The translations under genes and the position numbers were made by a program. Of a stretch of DNA of 64,000 nucleotides, positions 20,134 to 29,827 are shown one piece after another. The first letter of the stretch is position 1, and each line of letters opens with the position of its first letter. The stretch is from Arthrobacter sp. OVS8 (GTDB taxonomy: Bacteria > Actinomycetota > Actinomycetes > Actinomycetales > Micrococcaceae), in assembly GCA_028370155.1 (NCBI GenBank), contig CP116670.1, positions 1,302,001 to 1,366,000 of the forward strand, read 5' to 3'. The notes beneath the pieces are model-generated. The model was not told the DNA's origin. It did no database searches and saw nothing but the letters and a program-made list of their open reading frames with translations.

Positions 20134-21246
20134 CTAGTTGGTCTTCTTGGTGCCCGGCTTGGCGGCGGCCTTCGGGGCAGCCGGCCGCGCAGCAGGCTTC
20201 GGCGCCGCAGGACGCGGGACCGGCTTCGGAGCAGCAACCGGCTTCGGTGCTGCCGCCGGAGCGGCCTTTTCAGCCTCGGGAGCCTTCGCGGCTTCCGGAG
20301 CCTTGGCGGCGGCCTTGGGTGCTGCGGGCGCCTTGGCGACCGCCGGCCTGGCAGCAGCCTTCGGGGCAGCCTTGGGAGCCTTGGCGGCCTCCTGCTTCGG
20401 GGCTGCCTGGACGGACTCCGTCTGGGCCGGTGCTTCCGCGACCTTGGCCTCGGCGGCCGGGGCCTCCGTGGCTTCAGCCTTGCCGGCCTCGACCTTTTCG
20501 GCCGGGGCCTCCACGACGGCGGCTTCCGCGGCGGGAGCTTCCGTCTCGGTTACCTCAGCCTGGGGTGCCTCAGTCCGGACCTGGTAGCCCTCCGGCAGCA
20601 GATCGGCGAGCGACTGCGTCAGGGGCGCCTCGGGGCCCGACGTGTCAACGCGGCCTCCACCCGAAGCTTTGGCTTCGTTCTCGGCCTTGGCTTCCGCACG
20701 CTGCGATGCGCGGCGGGCCTCTGCCTTGGCTTCGGCCTTGTTCTTCAGGGGACCTACCACCATGACCATGTTGCGGCCATCGATGCGCGGGCTGGACTCC
20801 ACGACGCCGACTTCGGCGACGTCGTCCGCGAAGCGCTGGAGCAAGCGGATGCCCATCTCGGGGCGCTGCTGCTCACGGCCGCGGAACTGGATCATGGCCT
20901 TGACCTTGTCACCGGCACCGAGGAAGCGGAGCGCGTGGCCGCGCTTCGTCTCGTAGTCATGGGTGTCGATCTTCAGGCGGAAGCGGATTTCCTTCAGGAC
21001 CGTGTTGGTCTGGTTCTTCCGGGCTTCGCGTGCCTTGACCGCGGCTTCGTACTTGTACTTGCCGAAGTCCATCAGCTTGCACACCGGAGGCTTGGCCTGC
21101 GGTGCAACTTCAACGAGATCAAGATCGGACTCGGCAGCCAAACGCAGGGCATCCTCAATACGGACAACGCCTACTTGCTCGCCTGCAGGGCCGACCAGCC
21201 GCACCTCGGGGACGCGGATACGCTCATTGATTCTTGGCTCGCTAAT
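20134..21246 (-). CDS. infC: translation initiation factor IF-3 with ATT start and long Ala/Pro/Lys tail
   Basis: The canonical IF-3 sequence begins [20 protein letters not shown], so the start is the ATT at 21246, with AGGAG about eight bases upstream. No ATG, GTG or TTG is available at the right place; the first GTG (21204) would cut off a conserved stretch. The two IF-3 domains end near residue 190. A tail of about 180 residues rich in Ala, Pro, Glu and Lys follows and doubles the normal length. An AUU start is the classic device by which IF-3 represses its own synthesis. Confidence 0.95.
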   Translation of the reverse strand: MSEPRINERIRVPEVRLVGPAGEQVGVVRIEDALRLAAESDLDLVEVAPQAKPPVCKLMDFGKYKYEAAVKAREARKNQTNTVLKEIRFRLKIDTHDYETKRGHALRFLGAGDKVKAMIQFRGREQQRPEMGIRLLQRFADDVAEVGVVESSPRIDGRNMVMVVGPLKNKAEAKAEARRASQRAEAKAENEAKASGGGRVDTSGPEAPLTQSLADLLPEGYQVRTEAPQAEVTETEAPAAEAAVVEAPAEKVEAGKAEATEAPAAEAKVAEAPAQTESVQAAPKQEAAKAPKAAPKAAARPAVAKAPAAPKAAAKAPEAAKAPEAEKAAPAAAPKPVAAPKPVPRPAAPKPAARPAAPKAAAKPGTKKTN

Positions 21247-21657
21247 GTTAAAGCTCCTGTGTTCGTGAGGGGTATTCCACCGGCAAAAGAGAAGGCCCCC
21301 AATTGCCGGAGCAATCGAAGGCCTCGAAGATCGGAGCTGCCTGCCTCAGGTGAGGCGGCATGCATCCCGCCAGGCTGACGCCCGAGAGAATGCCCGACCA
21401 GGTACCCGGCAACCTTGCTTCTTGCGAAGCTTCCCTAAGGAGAGCGGCTGACGCGGGTGGGAGAGAACTCCGCTTGCAAACTGAAAGTCGATTCTACAGA
21501 AGAAATCCCGTCCGGCGCACCTACATGACGGGCATGTTGGTTGCTGACGGGTTCCGGCTGTTATGTCGCTGCAGGTCCTGAGTCACAGTGGAACTTGTGT
21601 CTAAGTGGTGCTGAGCGAAATAACGACAATCAGTCGGTCTGTGACAAGCTTACCAGC
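21247..21657. promoter_or_regulatory. infC leader and divergent intergenic region
   Basis: This is a 411-base gap between infC (minus) and the DUF1844 gene (plus). On the minus strand a TAGAAT at about 21499-21494 is a plausible -10, which would give an infC leader of about 240 bases. In that leader a GGCCT around 21322 can pair with GGGCCT just before a TCTCTTTT stretch near 21292, which looks like an attenuator. Such leaders control infC operons in other bacteria by L20; the match here is by position only. I see no ORF in the gap. Confidence 0.4.
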
Positions 21658-22044
21658 ATGAGCACTTCAGATAGCAATTCACACGTTTACGAGCCCGCCG
21701 GCGCCCAGGGCGACGTCTCACAGCAGATCCGCGACATCTCCGAGGTGCCCGCGATCGAGGTCATCACCACCGCCGCCGTGCACCTTATGAGTGCCGCCGC
21801 CGTGAAGCTTGGCCTTGCCGCCGAGGAGAACGCCGAGGAGCTCAAGGACCTGGACGAGGCCCGCAAGCTGATCACGGCCCTGGCGGGGCTGGTCACCGCC
21901 GCGGCGCCGGAGATCGGTTCCCAGCACGCCGGACCGTTGCGCGACGGGCTGCGGTCCCTGCAGCTGGCCTTCCGCGAGGAGTCCATCATTCCGGACGCGC
22001 CGGGCAAGGGCCCGGGCGAGAAGTACACCGGGCCGGTCAACTAG
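21658..22044 (+). CDS. DUF1844 domain-containing protein
   Basis: A 128-residue actinobacterial protein of unknown function. The DUF1844 core is IRDISEVPAIEVITTAAVHL followed by MSAAAVKLGL and a helix with DLDEARKLITALAGL. Members are commonly found beside infC, as here. It is intact and followed by a strong hairpin terminator. Confidence 0.85.
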   Translation: MSTSDSNSHVYEPAGAQGDVSQQIRDISEVPAIEVITTAAVHLMSAAAVKLGLAAEENAEELKDLDEARKLITALAGLVTAAAPEIGSQHAGPLRDGLRSLQLAFREESIIPDAPGKGPGEKYTGPVN

Positions 22045-22066
22045 GCACCCACAGTTACAAGACAGC

Positions 22067-22101
22067 GGCGGCGGGCGGACCACATCGGTCCGCCCGCCGC
22101 C
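22067..22101. terminator. hairpin terminator between convergent genes
   Basis: A perfect 15-base stem (22067-22081 with 22087-22101) and a 5-base loop lie between the DUF1844 gene and the MFS gene, which converge. There is no T run, as is common for actinobacterial terminators. It could serve both strands. Confidence 0.8.
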
Positions 22102-22145
22102 GTCGTTAACGCCGGGTACTGTGCCGCATGCTGCGTTGCGGCTGG

Positions 22146-23455
22146 TCAGGCGGCGGCGAGGCGCAGCCTGCGGCGGCGCTGCAGCACGAGCCCGAGCAGG
22201 CACAGCACGACGCCGCCCAACCCCACGGCGACGAATCCGGCCCAGGGGCCGACGCCGTCGATGAAGACTCCGGCGAGCGGCGCCCCGAGGGCCACACCGC
22301 CGGTGAGGGCCGAGCCGTACCAGCCCATCGCCTCGCCGCGGCGGCGCTCGTCGACGAGTTCCGCGACCTTCTCCGAGGCTGCCGACAGCACGGGTGCGCA
22401 CAACAGGCCCGGCAGCAGCGAGAGCAGGCACAGGGTCCAGGTGTCCTGCGCGAACGCCATCGGAATGGTCAGCGCGGACATCCCCAGCAGCAGCAGGATC
22501 GGTGAGATGGGCCGGTGCATGGCGCCGTAGATGAGGCCGCCCACCACCGAGGCCGCACACCAGAACAGGAACACGAGTCCGATCTCGGCCTGGTGGCCGC
22601 CGGATTCGAGCGCGGCCACAATCCCAACGTCGGTGCCGCTGAGGACCATCCCGGCCCCGGCGGCGACGGCGAAGACGGCCGCCACTGCGGAGGTGAACCA
22701 GGCGAAGTTGTGGGCGACTTTGTGGCGCAGCCCGGCCCGCTCCTGGCGCCTTTCGCCGGCGGCCGCCAGCGGGGCGAACTCGGCGGCGGCTTCCTGCAGG
22801 TGGGCCGGAGCGGCAGCGACGACGGCGACCTCGGCGCCTTCCTGCTGGCCGGCCTCGAACGCTGCCTCGGATTCGGCGCTGCGGGTCGGCGGGTTGAACC
22901 ACATGAGGAACAGCCCGGATACCGACGTCGCGATGCCGATGATGGTCAGGCCCAGGACGGAGAAGCCGGCGGTGGCGACAAGGGCGCCGGCCGCGGGGCC
23001 GATCATAAAGACCAGCTCGGTGGAGATGGCGTCGAGCGCGAAGGCGGTGCGCCGCTGCTCCCCGTGGCGAGGACTCCGAGGGACTGGCGCACAACGCTGA
23101 AGATCGGCAGCGTCAGCAGGCCGCCCACGAACACCAGGGGCAGCAGGACTTCGTAGGACACATGCGGCACAACGGACCAGATGACGGTTTCGGCAATGAC
23201 CGACGGGATGAGTGCCCGCCGCAGGCCCACGGTGTCGACGCGCCGCCCGCGCCACGGTGCGCCGACAGCGATGCCGATGGTCATCACGGCGGCCGCGGCG
23301 CCGGCGGCGGCGTAGCCCTGGTCGAGCGTCAGAACGATGTGCAGGGTCAGCAGGACCCCGGCCGCGGAGTGCGGTATACGGGCAACCATCCCGACCAGCA
23401 GGAGCCGCCTGATGGGCCGGACGGCCAGCAGTTCCCGGTAAAGCGCGAAGTTCAC
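22146..23455 (-). CDS. MFS transporter (frameshifted)
   Basis: A twelve-helix permease of about 436 residues. The N-terminal half (LLLVGMVARIPHSAAGVLLTL) and C-terminal half (RRRGEAMGWYGSALTGGVALG) have the usual symmetric MFS pattern, with a long charged loop between. One base is missing near 23065, at the end of TM6 (SLGVLATG / GEQRRTAFALD). The GTG start at 23455 has AAGGAAA upstream. The substrate is unknown. Confidence 0.8.
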
Positions 23456-23517
23456 GAAACTATTTCCTTCTGGTACTGCCCCCGGCAGCACCGAGGATTT
23501 CCCCGGCTGGCCTTCAG

Positions 23518-24416
23518 CTACTGTGCTGCTCGCTGCAATTTGACCTCGATCGAGTCAACCCGCTCAGCAAATATTTCATTCCGTGCCCAGGCGCTGTTGA
23601 GGCCGGACACGATGGACTGGACGCCGGCGGCGTCGAGTCCGTCTTCAAGGTAGAGCACCACGCGGAGCTCCGGGCCGGAGCCCCCGCCCGGAAGCTGCCG
23701 TCCATCGGCCGCCACCGCGGCAACTCCACCGCCCGGATGAATTTCAACACGGCGGACCTCGGGAAAGCCAACCACGCTCTCGCCAAGGTGGCGGGCAAGC
23801 TCGGGATCCGCGTACGACGGCGTCCAGTCCCGCTGCTGCGCGAGGGCCCATACCGCGGGCCTGCGCACGACGAAGGTGACAGTGGATCCCGGGTCCAGCA
23901 CGAGCAGTTCCGCGCCCTCAGCCACGGCGGAGAGCGCCGCGCGGGCAGCGTAGACGGCCACCGGGCGGGCCTCGGGGTGCCAGGCCTTGAGGGAAGCGGC
24001 GGAGGTGAACACGGGCATCGCGGTCCGGCCATCCGGGGCTTTGAGCGTCACAAGGGCCATGTCGGCCTGTTTGTCCGAGTGCAGGCCGCCGGCGCCTTCG
24101 CCTTCCTCGGCGAGCGTGGCCAGGATCGGCACAAAGACCCGCGCCGTGGCCAGCGAGGCCACCACCGCGGCCTCATCGCCGGTGCCGGCCGCGAGTCCCG
24201 CCAGCGCCGCGAGGTAGCCGCCGTCAGCCGCGCCGTCGTCGTCCTCGAAATTGTGGATCGTGGCGTCCTCGCCGGCAAGGCTGCGTCCCGCCCAGGGCCG
24301 GCCCGCCGAGTCGGTCGCTCCGCCGGCGCCGGCCAGGGCCGCCGCGATGTGCCCGGGCAACGGGCGTGAAGGGCGGGATCCTCAGGTGCGTTGAAGCCCG
24401 CGGGCCGCTGCTCCAT
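23518..24416 (-). CDS. SseB family protein (frameshifted)
   Basis: About 299 residues. The SseB-like core is visible in VFVPILATLAEEGEG, MALVTLKAPDGRTAMPVFTS, and a second region ending FAERVDSIEVKLQR. The start is ATG 24416 (EQRPAGFNAPEDPALHAR), 11 bases after the hisA/priA stop. It is joined to the main frame by one missing base near 24360. In enterobacteria SseB enhances serine sensitivity, but the role in actinobacteria is unknown. It is probably the last gene of the his block. Confidence 0.75.
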
Positions 24417-24427
24417 GGTGCGGACCG

Positions 24428-25174
24428 CTAGCGGCGGCCGGCGGCGTCGAGGGCCTCGGGCAGCGTGAAGTTGCCGTTGTAGAGGGCCTTGCCGACGATG
24501 GCGCCTTCGACGCCGAGCGGCACGAGGGAGCGCAGGACCAGCAGGTCCTCCAGGCTGGAGATCCCTCCGGAGGCCACCACGGGCTTGCCGGTCTTTTCCA
24601 CCATCTGGCGCAGCAGCTCGACGTTGGGTCCCTGGAGGGTGCCGTCCTTGGTGACGTCGGTGACGACGTAGCGGGCGCAGCCGGCCTCTTCGAGGCGTCC
24701 GAGGACATCCCAGAGGTCGCCGCCTTCCTTGGTCCACCCGCGGCCGGCCAGGGTGGTGCCGCGGACGTCCAGCCCGACGGCGATCTTGTTGCCGAAGCGC
24801 TCGATCACCCGGGCAGTCCATTCGGGGTTCTCCAGTGCCGCGGTGCCCAGGTTCACGCGGGCGACGCCCAGCTCGAGGGCCTTCTCGAGGGACTCGTCGT
24901 CGCGCAGGCCGCCGGAGAGCTCCACTTTGATGTCGAGCCGGCCCACCACTTCGCGGAGCAGGTCCGCGTTGGAGCCCCGGCCGAAGGCGGCGTCGAGGTC
25001 GACGAGGTGGACCCATTCAGCCCCCTGCTGCTGCCAGTTGAGCGCGGCTTCCAGAGGCGTGCCGTAGCTCGTCTCGCTGCCGGCCTCGCCCTGGACGAGG
25101 CGGACGGCCTGGCCGTTGACGACGTCGACGGCGGGCAGCAGCTCGAGCACGGGCAGCGGGGTTTCGGTGGTCAT
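24428..25174 (-). CDS. priA: HisA/TrpF dual isomerase (PriA)
   Basis: 248 residues with a (beta/alpha)8 barrel. [19 protein letters not shown] supplies the first catalytic Asp. VELSGGLRD and [15 protein letters not shown] supply the phosphate loop and second Asp, and [13 protein letters not shown] completes the barrel. Actinobacteria lack a separate trpF and use this enzyme in both histidine and tryptophan synthesis; that assignment is inherited from the lineage. The gene is intact, with its ATG 52 bases from the small membrane ORF upstream. Confidence 0.93.
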   Translation of the reverse strand: MTTETPLPVLELLPAVDVVNGQAVRLVQGEAGSETSYGTPLEAALNWQQQGAEWVHLVDLDAAFGRGSNADLLREVVGRLDIKVELSGGLRDDESLEKALELGVARVNLGTAALENPEWTARVIERFGNKIAVGLDVRGTTLAGRGWTKEGGDLWDVLGRLEEAGCARYVVTDVTKDGTLQGPNVELLRQMVEKTGKPVVASGGISSLEDLLVLRSLVPLGVEGAIVGKALYNGNFTLPEALDAAGRR

Positions 25175-25226
25175 CGTGGATCCTCAGCTCTTCAGGGACG
25201 TGGGGTGGTCGGGGCGCCGCGGGCCG

Positions 25227-25385
25227 TCAGGCGGCAGGCAGGGTCAGGAGGTAGGCGGCCAGCAACGCCATCCCGGCCAGGACGTAGAACACGACCTGGA
25301 CCCAGCGGGGGCTCTTCTGCTGGCGGAAGGACAACGCCCCGCCGACCAGCAAACCGGCCAGCCCCATCAGCACGATGGACCACAT
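25227..25385 (-). CDS. small two-helix membrane protein
   Basis: A 52-residue ORF whose ATG directly follows the hisH stop (TAG-ATG). Two hydrophobic helices ([20 protein letters not shown] and [19 protein letters not shown]) flank a basic loop ([10 protein letters not shown]). Its position inside the his operon and its clean helix-loop-helix pattern support a real gene. I know of no assigned function. Confidence 0.65.
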   Translation of the reverse strand: MWSIVLMGLAGLLVGGALSFRQQKSPRWVQVVFYVLAGMALLAAYLLTLPAA

Positions 25386-26151
25386 CTAGGCGGTCCCGTC
25401 CAGGGTGGTGTCGGAGGGCGCGCCCGCGGCGGTTGCGGATTCCGCGGGCCGGGAGCGGTCGCGGAGGCCCTGCACCCAGTTGCGCAGCAGGTGCGCCCCT
25501 GCGTCGCCGGACTTCTCGGGGTGGAACTGCGTGGCGCACAGCGGGCCGTTTTCCACGGCTGCGATGAACGGGGCCCCGTGCTCCGACCAGGTCACGAGGG
25601 GCGCGGTCATCCGCGGCTGGATGACGTCGAAATCCCATTCCTGGACGCCGTAGGAGTGCACGAAGTAGAAGCGCTCGTCTTCGACCCCGGCGAAGAGCTT
25701 GGAGCCCTCCGGGACGGACACCGTGTTCCAGCCCATGTGCGGGACGACGTCGGCGGGAAGGAGTTCCACCTTGCCGGGCCACTCCCCATGCCTTCGGCTT
25801 CGGTGCCGTGCTCGACGCCGGCCTCGAAGAGGACCTGGAGGCCCACGCAGATGGCCAGCACGGGGCGGCCCCGGCGACGCGGCGTCCGATCATGCGGATG
25901 CCGTCGACGGCCTTGAGTTCGCGCATCACCGTTTCAAACGCGCCGACGCCCGGGACCACAAGTCCGTCGGCATTGAGCACGTGCTCCGGCTTGGAGCTGA
26001 GGATCACCTCGGCACCGGCGCGTTCGAGGGCGCGGACGGCGGAACGGACGTTGCCGGAGCCGTAGTCGAGGACCGTGACGGTGGGCTTTCCCTCGGGTGA
26101 CGCCGGCTTCCTGCCGGCGTCGGGGTTGAGGATGGCCCCGTCCTTGAGCAC
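25386..26151 (-). CDS. hisH: imidazole glycerol phosphate synthase, glutamine amidotransferase subunit (frameshifted twice)
   Basis: A class I amidotransferase of about 255 residues that supplies ammonia to His[14 protein letters not shown] opens the fold, and the nucleophile cysteine is in [14 protein letters not shown]. The His and Glu of the triad lie in [11 protein letters not shown]. Single bases are missing near 25875 and 25785. The likely start is GTG 26151, just downstream of the hisB stop. As read, hisB runs into this gene in one frame, but that fusion is an artefact. No hisF is in the window. Confidence 0.9.
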
Positions 26152-26159
26152 TTTGCCGG

Positions 26160-26784
26160 TCACAGGGCACCCTTGGTGGAGGATGCCCTCGACGCGCGGG
26201 TCAGGTTCGACGGCGGCACGGAGGGCGCGGGCGAAGGCCTTGAACTGGGCCTCGACGATGTGGTGCGGGTCCCGGCCGGCGGTGACGTTCATGTGCAGGC
26301 AGATCCCGGCATGCAGGGTGATTGCCTCGAAGACGTGGCGGGTCAGGGACCCGGTGAAGTGTCCGCCGATCAGGTGGTATTCCTGGCCCGCAGGCTCCCC
26401 GCCGTGCACGAGGTACGGGCGGCCGGAGACATCGACGACGGCCTGTGCCAGGGCCTCGTCCAGGGGAACCGTGGCTTCGCCGAACCGGCGGATTCCGGCC
26501 TTGTTGCCGAGCGCGGTGCGCAGGACCTCGCCGAAGGTGATAGCAACGTCCTCGACCGTGTGGTGGACGTCAATGTGTGTATCGCCCGTGGCCTTGACCG
26601 TCATGTCGATCAGGGAGTGCTTGCTGAGCGCCGTCAGCATGTGGTCGTAGAACGGGACCGAGGTGCTGATGTCCGAGACACCGGTGCCGTCCAGGTTGAT
26701 CTCGACCAGCACGGATGACTCGCTGGTGGTCCGCTCCATGCGTGCGGTCCGGCCCTCGGCAGGCGTTGATCCGGTGTTACTCAT
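26160..26784 (-). CDS. hisB: imidazoleglycerol-phosphate dehydratase (frameshift at 3' end)
   Basis: About 208 residues. The metal-binding motifs [11 protein letters not shown] and [12 protein letters not shown] are in place. The family's usual end PSTKGAL-stop is recovered if two C are added near 26174 (ATCCTCC read as ATCCCCTCC); this gives TGA at 26160. As written the frame continues into hisH. The start ATG 26784 has AAGGAC eight bases upstream. The enzyme is monofunctional, as expected in actinobacteria. Confidence 0.92.
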
Positions 26785-26848
26785 GTGGGTGTCCTTTGGA
26801 TGACGACGGTGCCCGGCAGCCAGGCAGTGTGGATGTCCTGGGTTAAGT

Positions 26849-27964
26849 CTAGGCGGGCTGCACTGCGCGGCCGGCCAGGATCCGTTCGAGGGCTTCGAGG
26901 AACGCTGTGGTTTCCGTCTCAGTCCCGGCTGTGACGCGAAGGTGCCCGGCAATTCCGACGTCCCGGATCAGCACACCTGCGTCCAGCAGGCCCTGCCAGA
27001 CCTCGTGCGGGTTGTCCAGGCCGCCGAAGAAGACGTAGTTCGAGTCGGACGCGGCGGGCTTGAGACCCATGCGCTGCAGTTCGGACACGATCCTGTCCCG
27101 CTGCCGTTTGATGTCCTCGACATCGGCCATCAGCGCAACCCGGTGGTGCAGCGCGGCCAGGGCGGTCGCCTGGGTGATGGCGGAGAGGTGGTACGGAAGC
27201 CGGACAAGACGCAGGGCGTCGGTGACTTCCGGCGCTGCCGCCATGTAGCCGACACGGGCGCCGGCAAGGGCAAAGGCCTTACTCATGGTGCGCGAGACGA
27301 TCAGCCGCTCCCGGCCGGGCAAAAGGGTGAGCGCGCTGGGCGTCCCGTCGTGGGCGAACTCGTGGTAAGCCTCGTCGACGATCACAATGGTCTGGCTGGG
27401 TTCGCCGGCCTCATAGACGGCCTCCACGACGTCCAGGCCGAGGCCGGTGCCGGTGGGGTTGTTCGGGGAGCACAGGAAGACGATGTTCGGCTGGAGTTCG
27501 CGGACCTGGCGGGCGGCTGATTCGGCGCTCAGCCCGTAGTCGTCGGCGCGGACCCCGACGATGTATCCGGTGTCCGTGCCGGAGGCCAGCAGCGGGTACA
27601 TGGAGTACGTGGGAGGAAGCCGAGTGCAGTGCGGCCCGGGCCGCCGAAGGCCTGGAGAATCTGCTGGAGCACCTCGTTGGATCCGTTGGCGGCCCAGATG
27701 TTGTCGGCACCCAGTCCGTGCCCAAGATACTCGGCCAGTGCCTCGCGCAGTTCCGTGAATTCGCGGTCCGGGTAGCGGTTCAGTCCGGCGGCGGCGATCG
27801 TGACGGCCTCGGTGATGGCGGCGCGGACGTCCGCCGGGACGCCATGGGTGTTCTCGTTGACGTTGAGCAGGATCGGAACTTCCAGCTGGGGCGCCCCGTA
27901 CGGCGTCAGGCCCCGGAGGTTCGTCCGGAGGAAGTCGGTTCAGTCGCTCTAGCTGGTCAGTCAC
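26849..27964 (-). CDS. hisC: histidinol-phosphate aminotransferase (out-of-frame internal segment)
   Basis: A PLP fold-type I aminotransferase of 371 residues. The lysine that binds PLP is in [19 protein letters not shown] and [11 protein letters not shown] precede it, and [14 protein letters not shown] lies in the C-terminal domain. Between about 27932 and 27616 the main frame reads nonsense, while another frame gives the expected [19 protein letters not shown] and GLNRYPD. Two losses totalling three bases therefore cancel. An automatic call would give a full-length protein with about 105 wrong residues. The start is GTG 27964. Confidence 0.92.
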   Translation of the reverse strand: MTDQLERLNRLPPDEPPGPDAVRGAPAGSSDPAQRQREHPWRPGGRPRRHHRGRHDRRRRTEPLPGPRIHGTARGTGRVSWARTGCRQHLGRQRIQRGAPADSPGLRRPGPHCTRLPPTYSMYPLLASGTDTGYIVGVRADDYGLSAESAARQVRELQPNIVFLCSPNNPTGTGLGLDVVEAVYEAGEPSQTIVIVDEAYHEFAHDGTPSALTLLPGRERLIVSRTMSKAFALAGARVGYMAAAPEVTDALRLVRLPYHLSAITQATALAALHHRVALMADVEDIKRQRDRIVSELQRMGLKPAASDSNYVFFGGLDNPHEVWQGLLDAGVLIRDVGIAGHLRVTAGTETETTAFLEALERILAGRAVQPA

Positions 27965-28144
27965 TTCACCAGTTTAAGTGAGATCGTCACGGGGTCCGAA
28001 TCCGTGACGCCCGCCGGGCGGGCCGGTGGACCGTGACTGCGGGCCCTGTAGGGGTTGCGGCGGGCCGTCGCGCGCCCCGGAATGCGCGGGCCGGCGTTCC
28101 CGACTGGTCCGGTAGGTCCGGCAGGTCCTCCGGGTCCGGCAGTG

Positions 28145-28646
28145 CTAGTTGGACGGAATGAAAAGCGCCTGGCCCGGAACGACGCGGGCGGCTTCCAAGT
28201 TGTTCAGCTGCATGATGTCCGCGACGACGTCGCGGGGATCGCGCTCCGGGGCGACGGCCGCGGCGATGGCCCACAATGACTCACCGGGCTGCACCGTGAC
28301 AGTGACAGTGGGCGTCAGGGAAAGTTCGGCGGCGGACTCCGCCGCCTTGGCGGGGGCGTTGAGGAAACCACTGAAGGAGAGGACCAGCGCGGCCAGCAGG
28401 ATCAGCGGCACGCCGATGAAGACAAAGCGCCCCCGCCGGGTAAGCCGCAGCGGCGCCTGCTTTGCCTGCTGCTGCTTTGTCTGCTGTGCGGCTCCGGTCC
28501 CATGCTGGACAGCGTGGCGGGTCTGGCTCAGACGGTCCTGCCGGCTCATGGGGCTGTGCCGGCCGGCGGGGAACCGCCCCGGGCCGGCCGTAGTCGCCGA
28601 ATGCGTCGCGGCCGAAAGTGTCGTGAAACGCGCTTGTTGCTGACAT
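28145..28646 (-). CDS. LysM domain membrane protein (frameshifted)
   Basis: About 167 residues. A basic N-terminus leads to one TM helix (FVFIGVPLILLAALVLSFSG). A C-terminal LysM domain follows (VTVTVQPGESLWAIAAAVAPE...MQLNNLEAARVVPGQALFIP). The start ATG 28646 (SATSAFHDTFGRDAFGDYG) has GGAGG nine bases upstream. Two bases are missing between about 28600 and 28560. Single-helix LysM proteins like this are often encoded beside lexA in this family. The gene is divergent from lexA and shares its SOS-boxed intergenic region. Confidence 0.78.
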
Positions 28647-28764
28647 GAACTGAGCCCTCCTGGACCATACTGTGCCGCCCGGCGTACTCCACGTACCCGC
28701 CGCCAACCGGCCATACCTTCGAACAAAGAACCGAACACACCGCTCGACCCGAGTCGTACAAAAC

Positions 28765-28780
28765 TAGAACACATATTCGA
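28765..28780 (+). promoter_or_regulatory. LexA box 1 upstream of lexA
   Basis: TAGAAC-ACAT-ATTCGA differs from the TCGAAC/GTTCGA consensus at two half-site positions. The right half is identical to those at the radical SAM, recA and DUF222-like loci in this window. It may also act on the divergent lysM gene. Confidence 0.65.
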
Positions 28781-28831
28781 ATCTTGCTGGTTCTGTTTTA
28801 GCACTTATTGACGAACATTGTCGAGACTCGC

Positions 28832-28847
28832 TAGAACAAATGTTTGA
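28832..28847 (+). promoter_or_regulatory. LexA box 2 overlapping the lexA -10
   Basis: TAGAAC-AAAT-GTTTGA differs from the consensus at two half-site positions. It overlaps the predicted -10 hexamer of lexA, the expected place for autorepression. Confidence 0.6.
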
Positions 28848-28988
28848 AAAAGCTGTGTGGCTGGCCTACGTTTGATGCAAAGAACAACCACTTCTGCAGT
28901 TGATCAGCAGGGTCTGACATTTCAGGCCGGAAGTTCCCGGCAGCTGCAGCCACGGGCGGCCGGGCGGAACGGAAAGGCGTTGGCGAAC

Positions 28989-29737
28989 ATGGCAGCACAA
29001 GCCACTGGCGGCAGGGCCACCCAGCGGGGCCGCAGGCAGCCCGGCCACCCAAGAGCCTCACCGTCCGGCAAAAGAAGATCCTGGAAACCATCCAGCGTTC
29101 CGTAACGGACAACGGCTACCCGCCGTCCATGCGCGAGATCGGCGATACCGTCGGACTGGCCAGCCTCTCCAGCGTGACCCACCAGCTGTCGCAGCTGGAA
29201 AAACTCGGCTACCTGCGGCGCGACCCCAAACGCCCGCGCGCCATGGAAGTCCTGATGCCGCTGACCCTTGATGAGGGCGCCGCGAAGATTTCAGGGGTCG
29301 AGAAGTCCAGCGGGCTGCGCTCGGTAGGCGGCCTGTCCGTTTCGGAGCTGGCCAGCGCCACCGACACAGCGATGGTGCCGCTGGTGGGCCGCATCGCGGC
29401 GGGCGGGCCCATCCTGGCCGACCAGGTCGTTGAGGACGTGATGCCCCTTCCCCGCCAACTGGTGGGCCACGGCGAGCTCTTTATGCTCAAGGTCGCGGGT
29501 GACTCGATGATCGACGCAGCCATCTGCGACGGTGACTGGGTGGTGGTGCGCCGGCAGGGCGATGCCGTTAACGGTGACATTGTGGCCGCCCTGCTGGACG
29601 ACGAGGCAACGGTCAAGACCTTCCGCCAGCGCGACGGTCACACGTGGCTGCTGCCGCAGAATACGCAGTACGAGCCCATCCTCGGCGACCACGCCGTCAT
29701 TATGGGCAAAGTCGTTTCGGTGTTGCGTTCGCTCTAG
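28989..29737 (+). CDS. lexA: LexA repressor (frameshifted)
   Basis: The SOS repressor, about 249 residues. The N-terminal winged HTH ([32 protein letters not shown]) is followed by the S24 autoprotease. The cleavage site is IAAGGPI, the nucleophile serine is in [12 protein letters not shown] and the lysine is in DEATVKTF. One C is missing near 29044; restoring it joins the start (ATG 28989, [13 protein letters not shown]) to the HTH. It is controlled by two LexA boxes upstream and followed by a strong terminator. Confidence 0.95.
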
Positions 29738-29765
29738 GAACAGCCCTCCACAGTCCTTGCGAAGA

Positions 29766-29810
29766 AGGCCCCGCCGGCGTTGACCAGATCACGCCGGACG
29801 GGGCTTTTGG
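29766..29810 (+). terminator. terminator after lexA
   Basis: A GC-rich stem (29768-29780 against 29791-29804, one bulge) is followed by CTTTTGG. It lies between lexA and the convergent dinG and may serve both. Confidence 0.75.
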
Positions 29811-29827
29811 GCGTTCCCTCCCAGTAG

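Larger units (their letters stand above)
28647..28988. promoter_or_regulatory. lexA-lysM divergent regulatory region
   Basis: This is a 342-base gap. Besides the two LexA boxes listed separately, TTGACG (28808-28813) and TAGAAC (28832-28837) are 18 bases apart and form a good lexA promoter whose -10 overlaps box 2. That leaves a leader of about 145 bases before the lexA ATG at 28989. No further ORF is supported. Confidence 0.6.

Noticed and set aside
25192..26952. Apparent HisB-HisH fusion
   Set aside because: Restoring two C near 26174 gives the normal hisB end and a stop, and hisH has its own GTG start.
27985..28010. GTCACGG...CCGTGAC hairpin after the LysM gene as a terminator
   Set aside because: A seven-base stem with a nine-base loop and no T run; possible but not supported enough.
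28821..28836. Third LexA box around CGAACATTGTCGAG
   Set aside because: The right half matches the consensus poorly and the site overlaps better elements.
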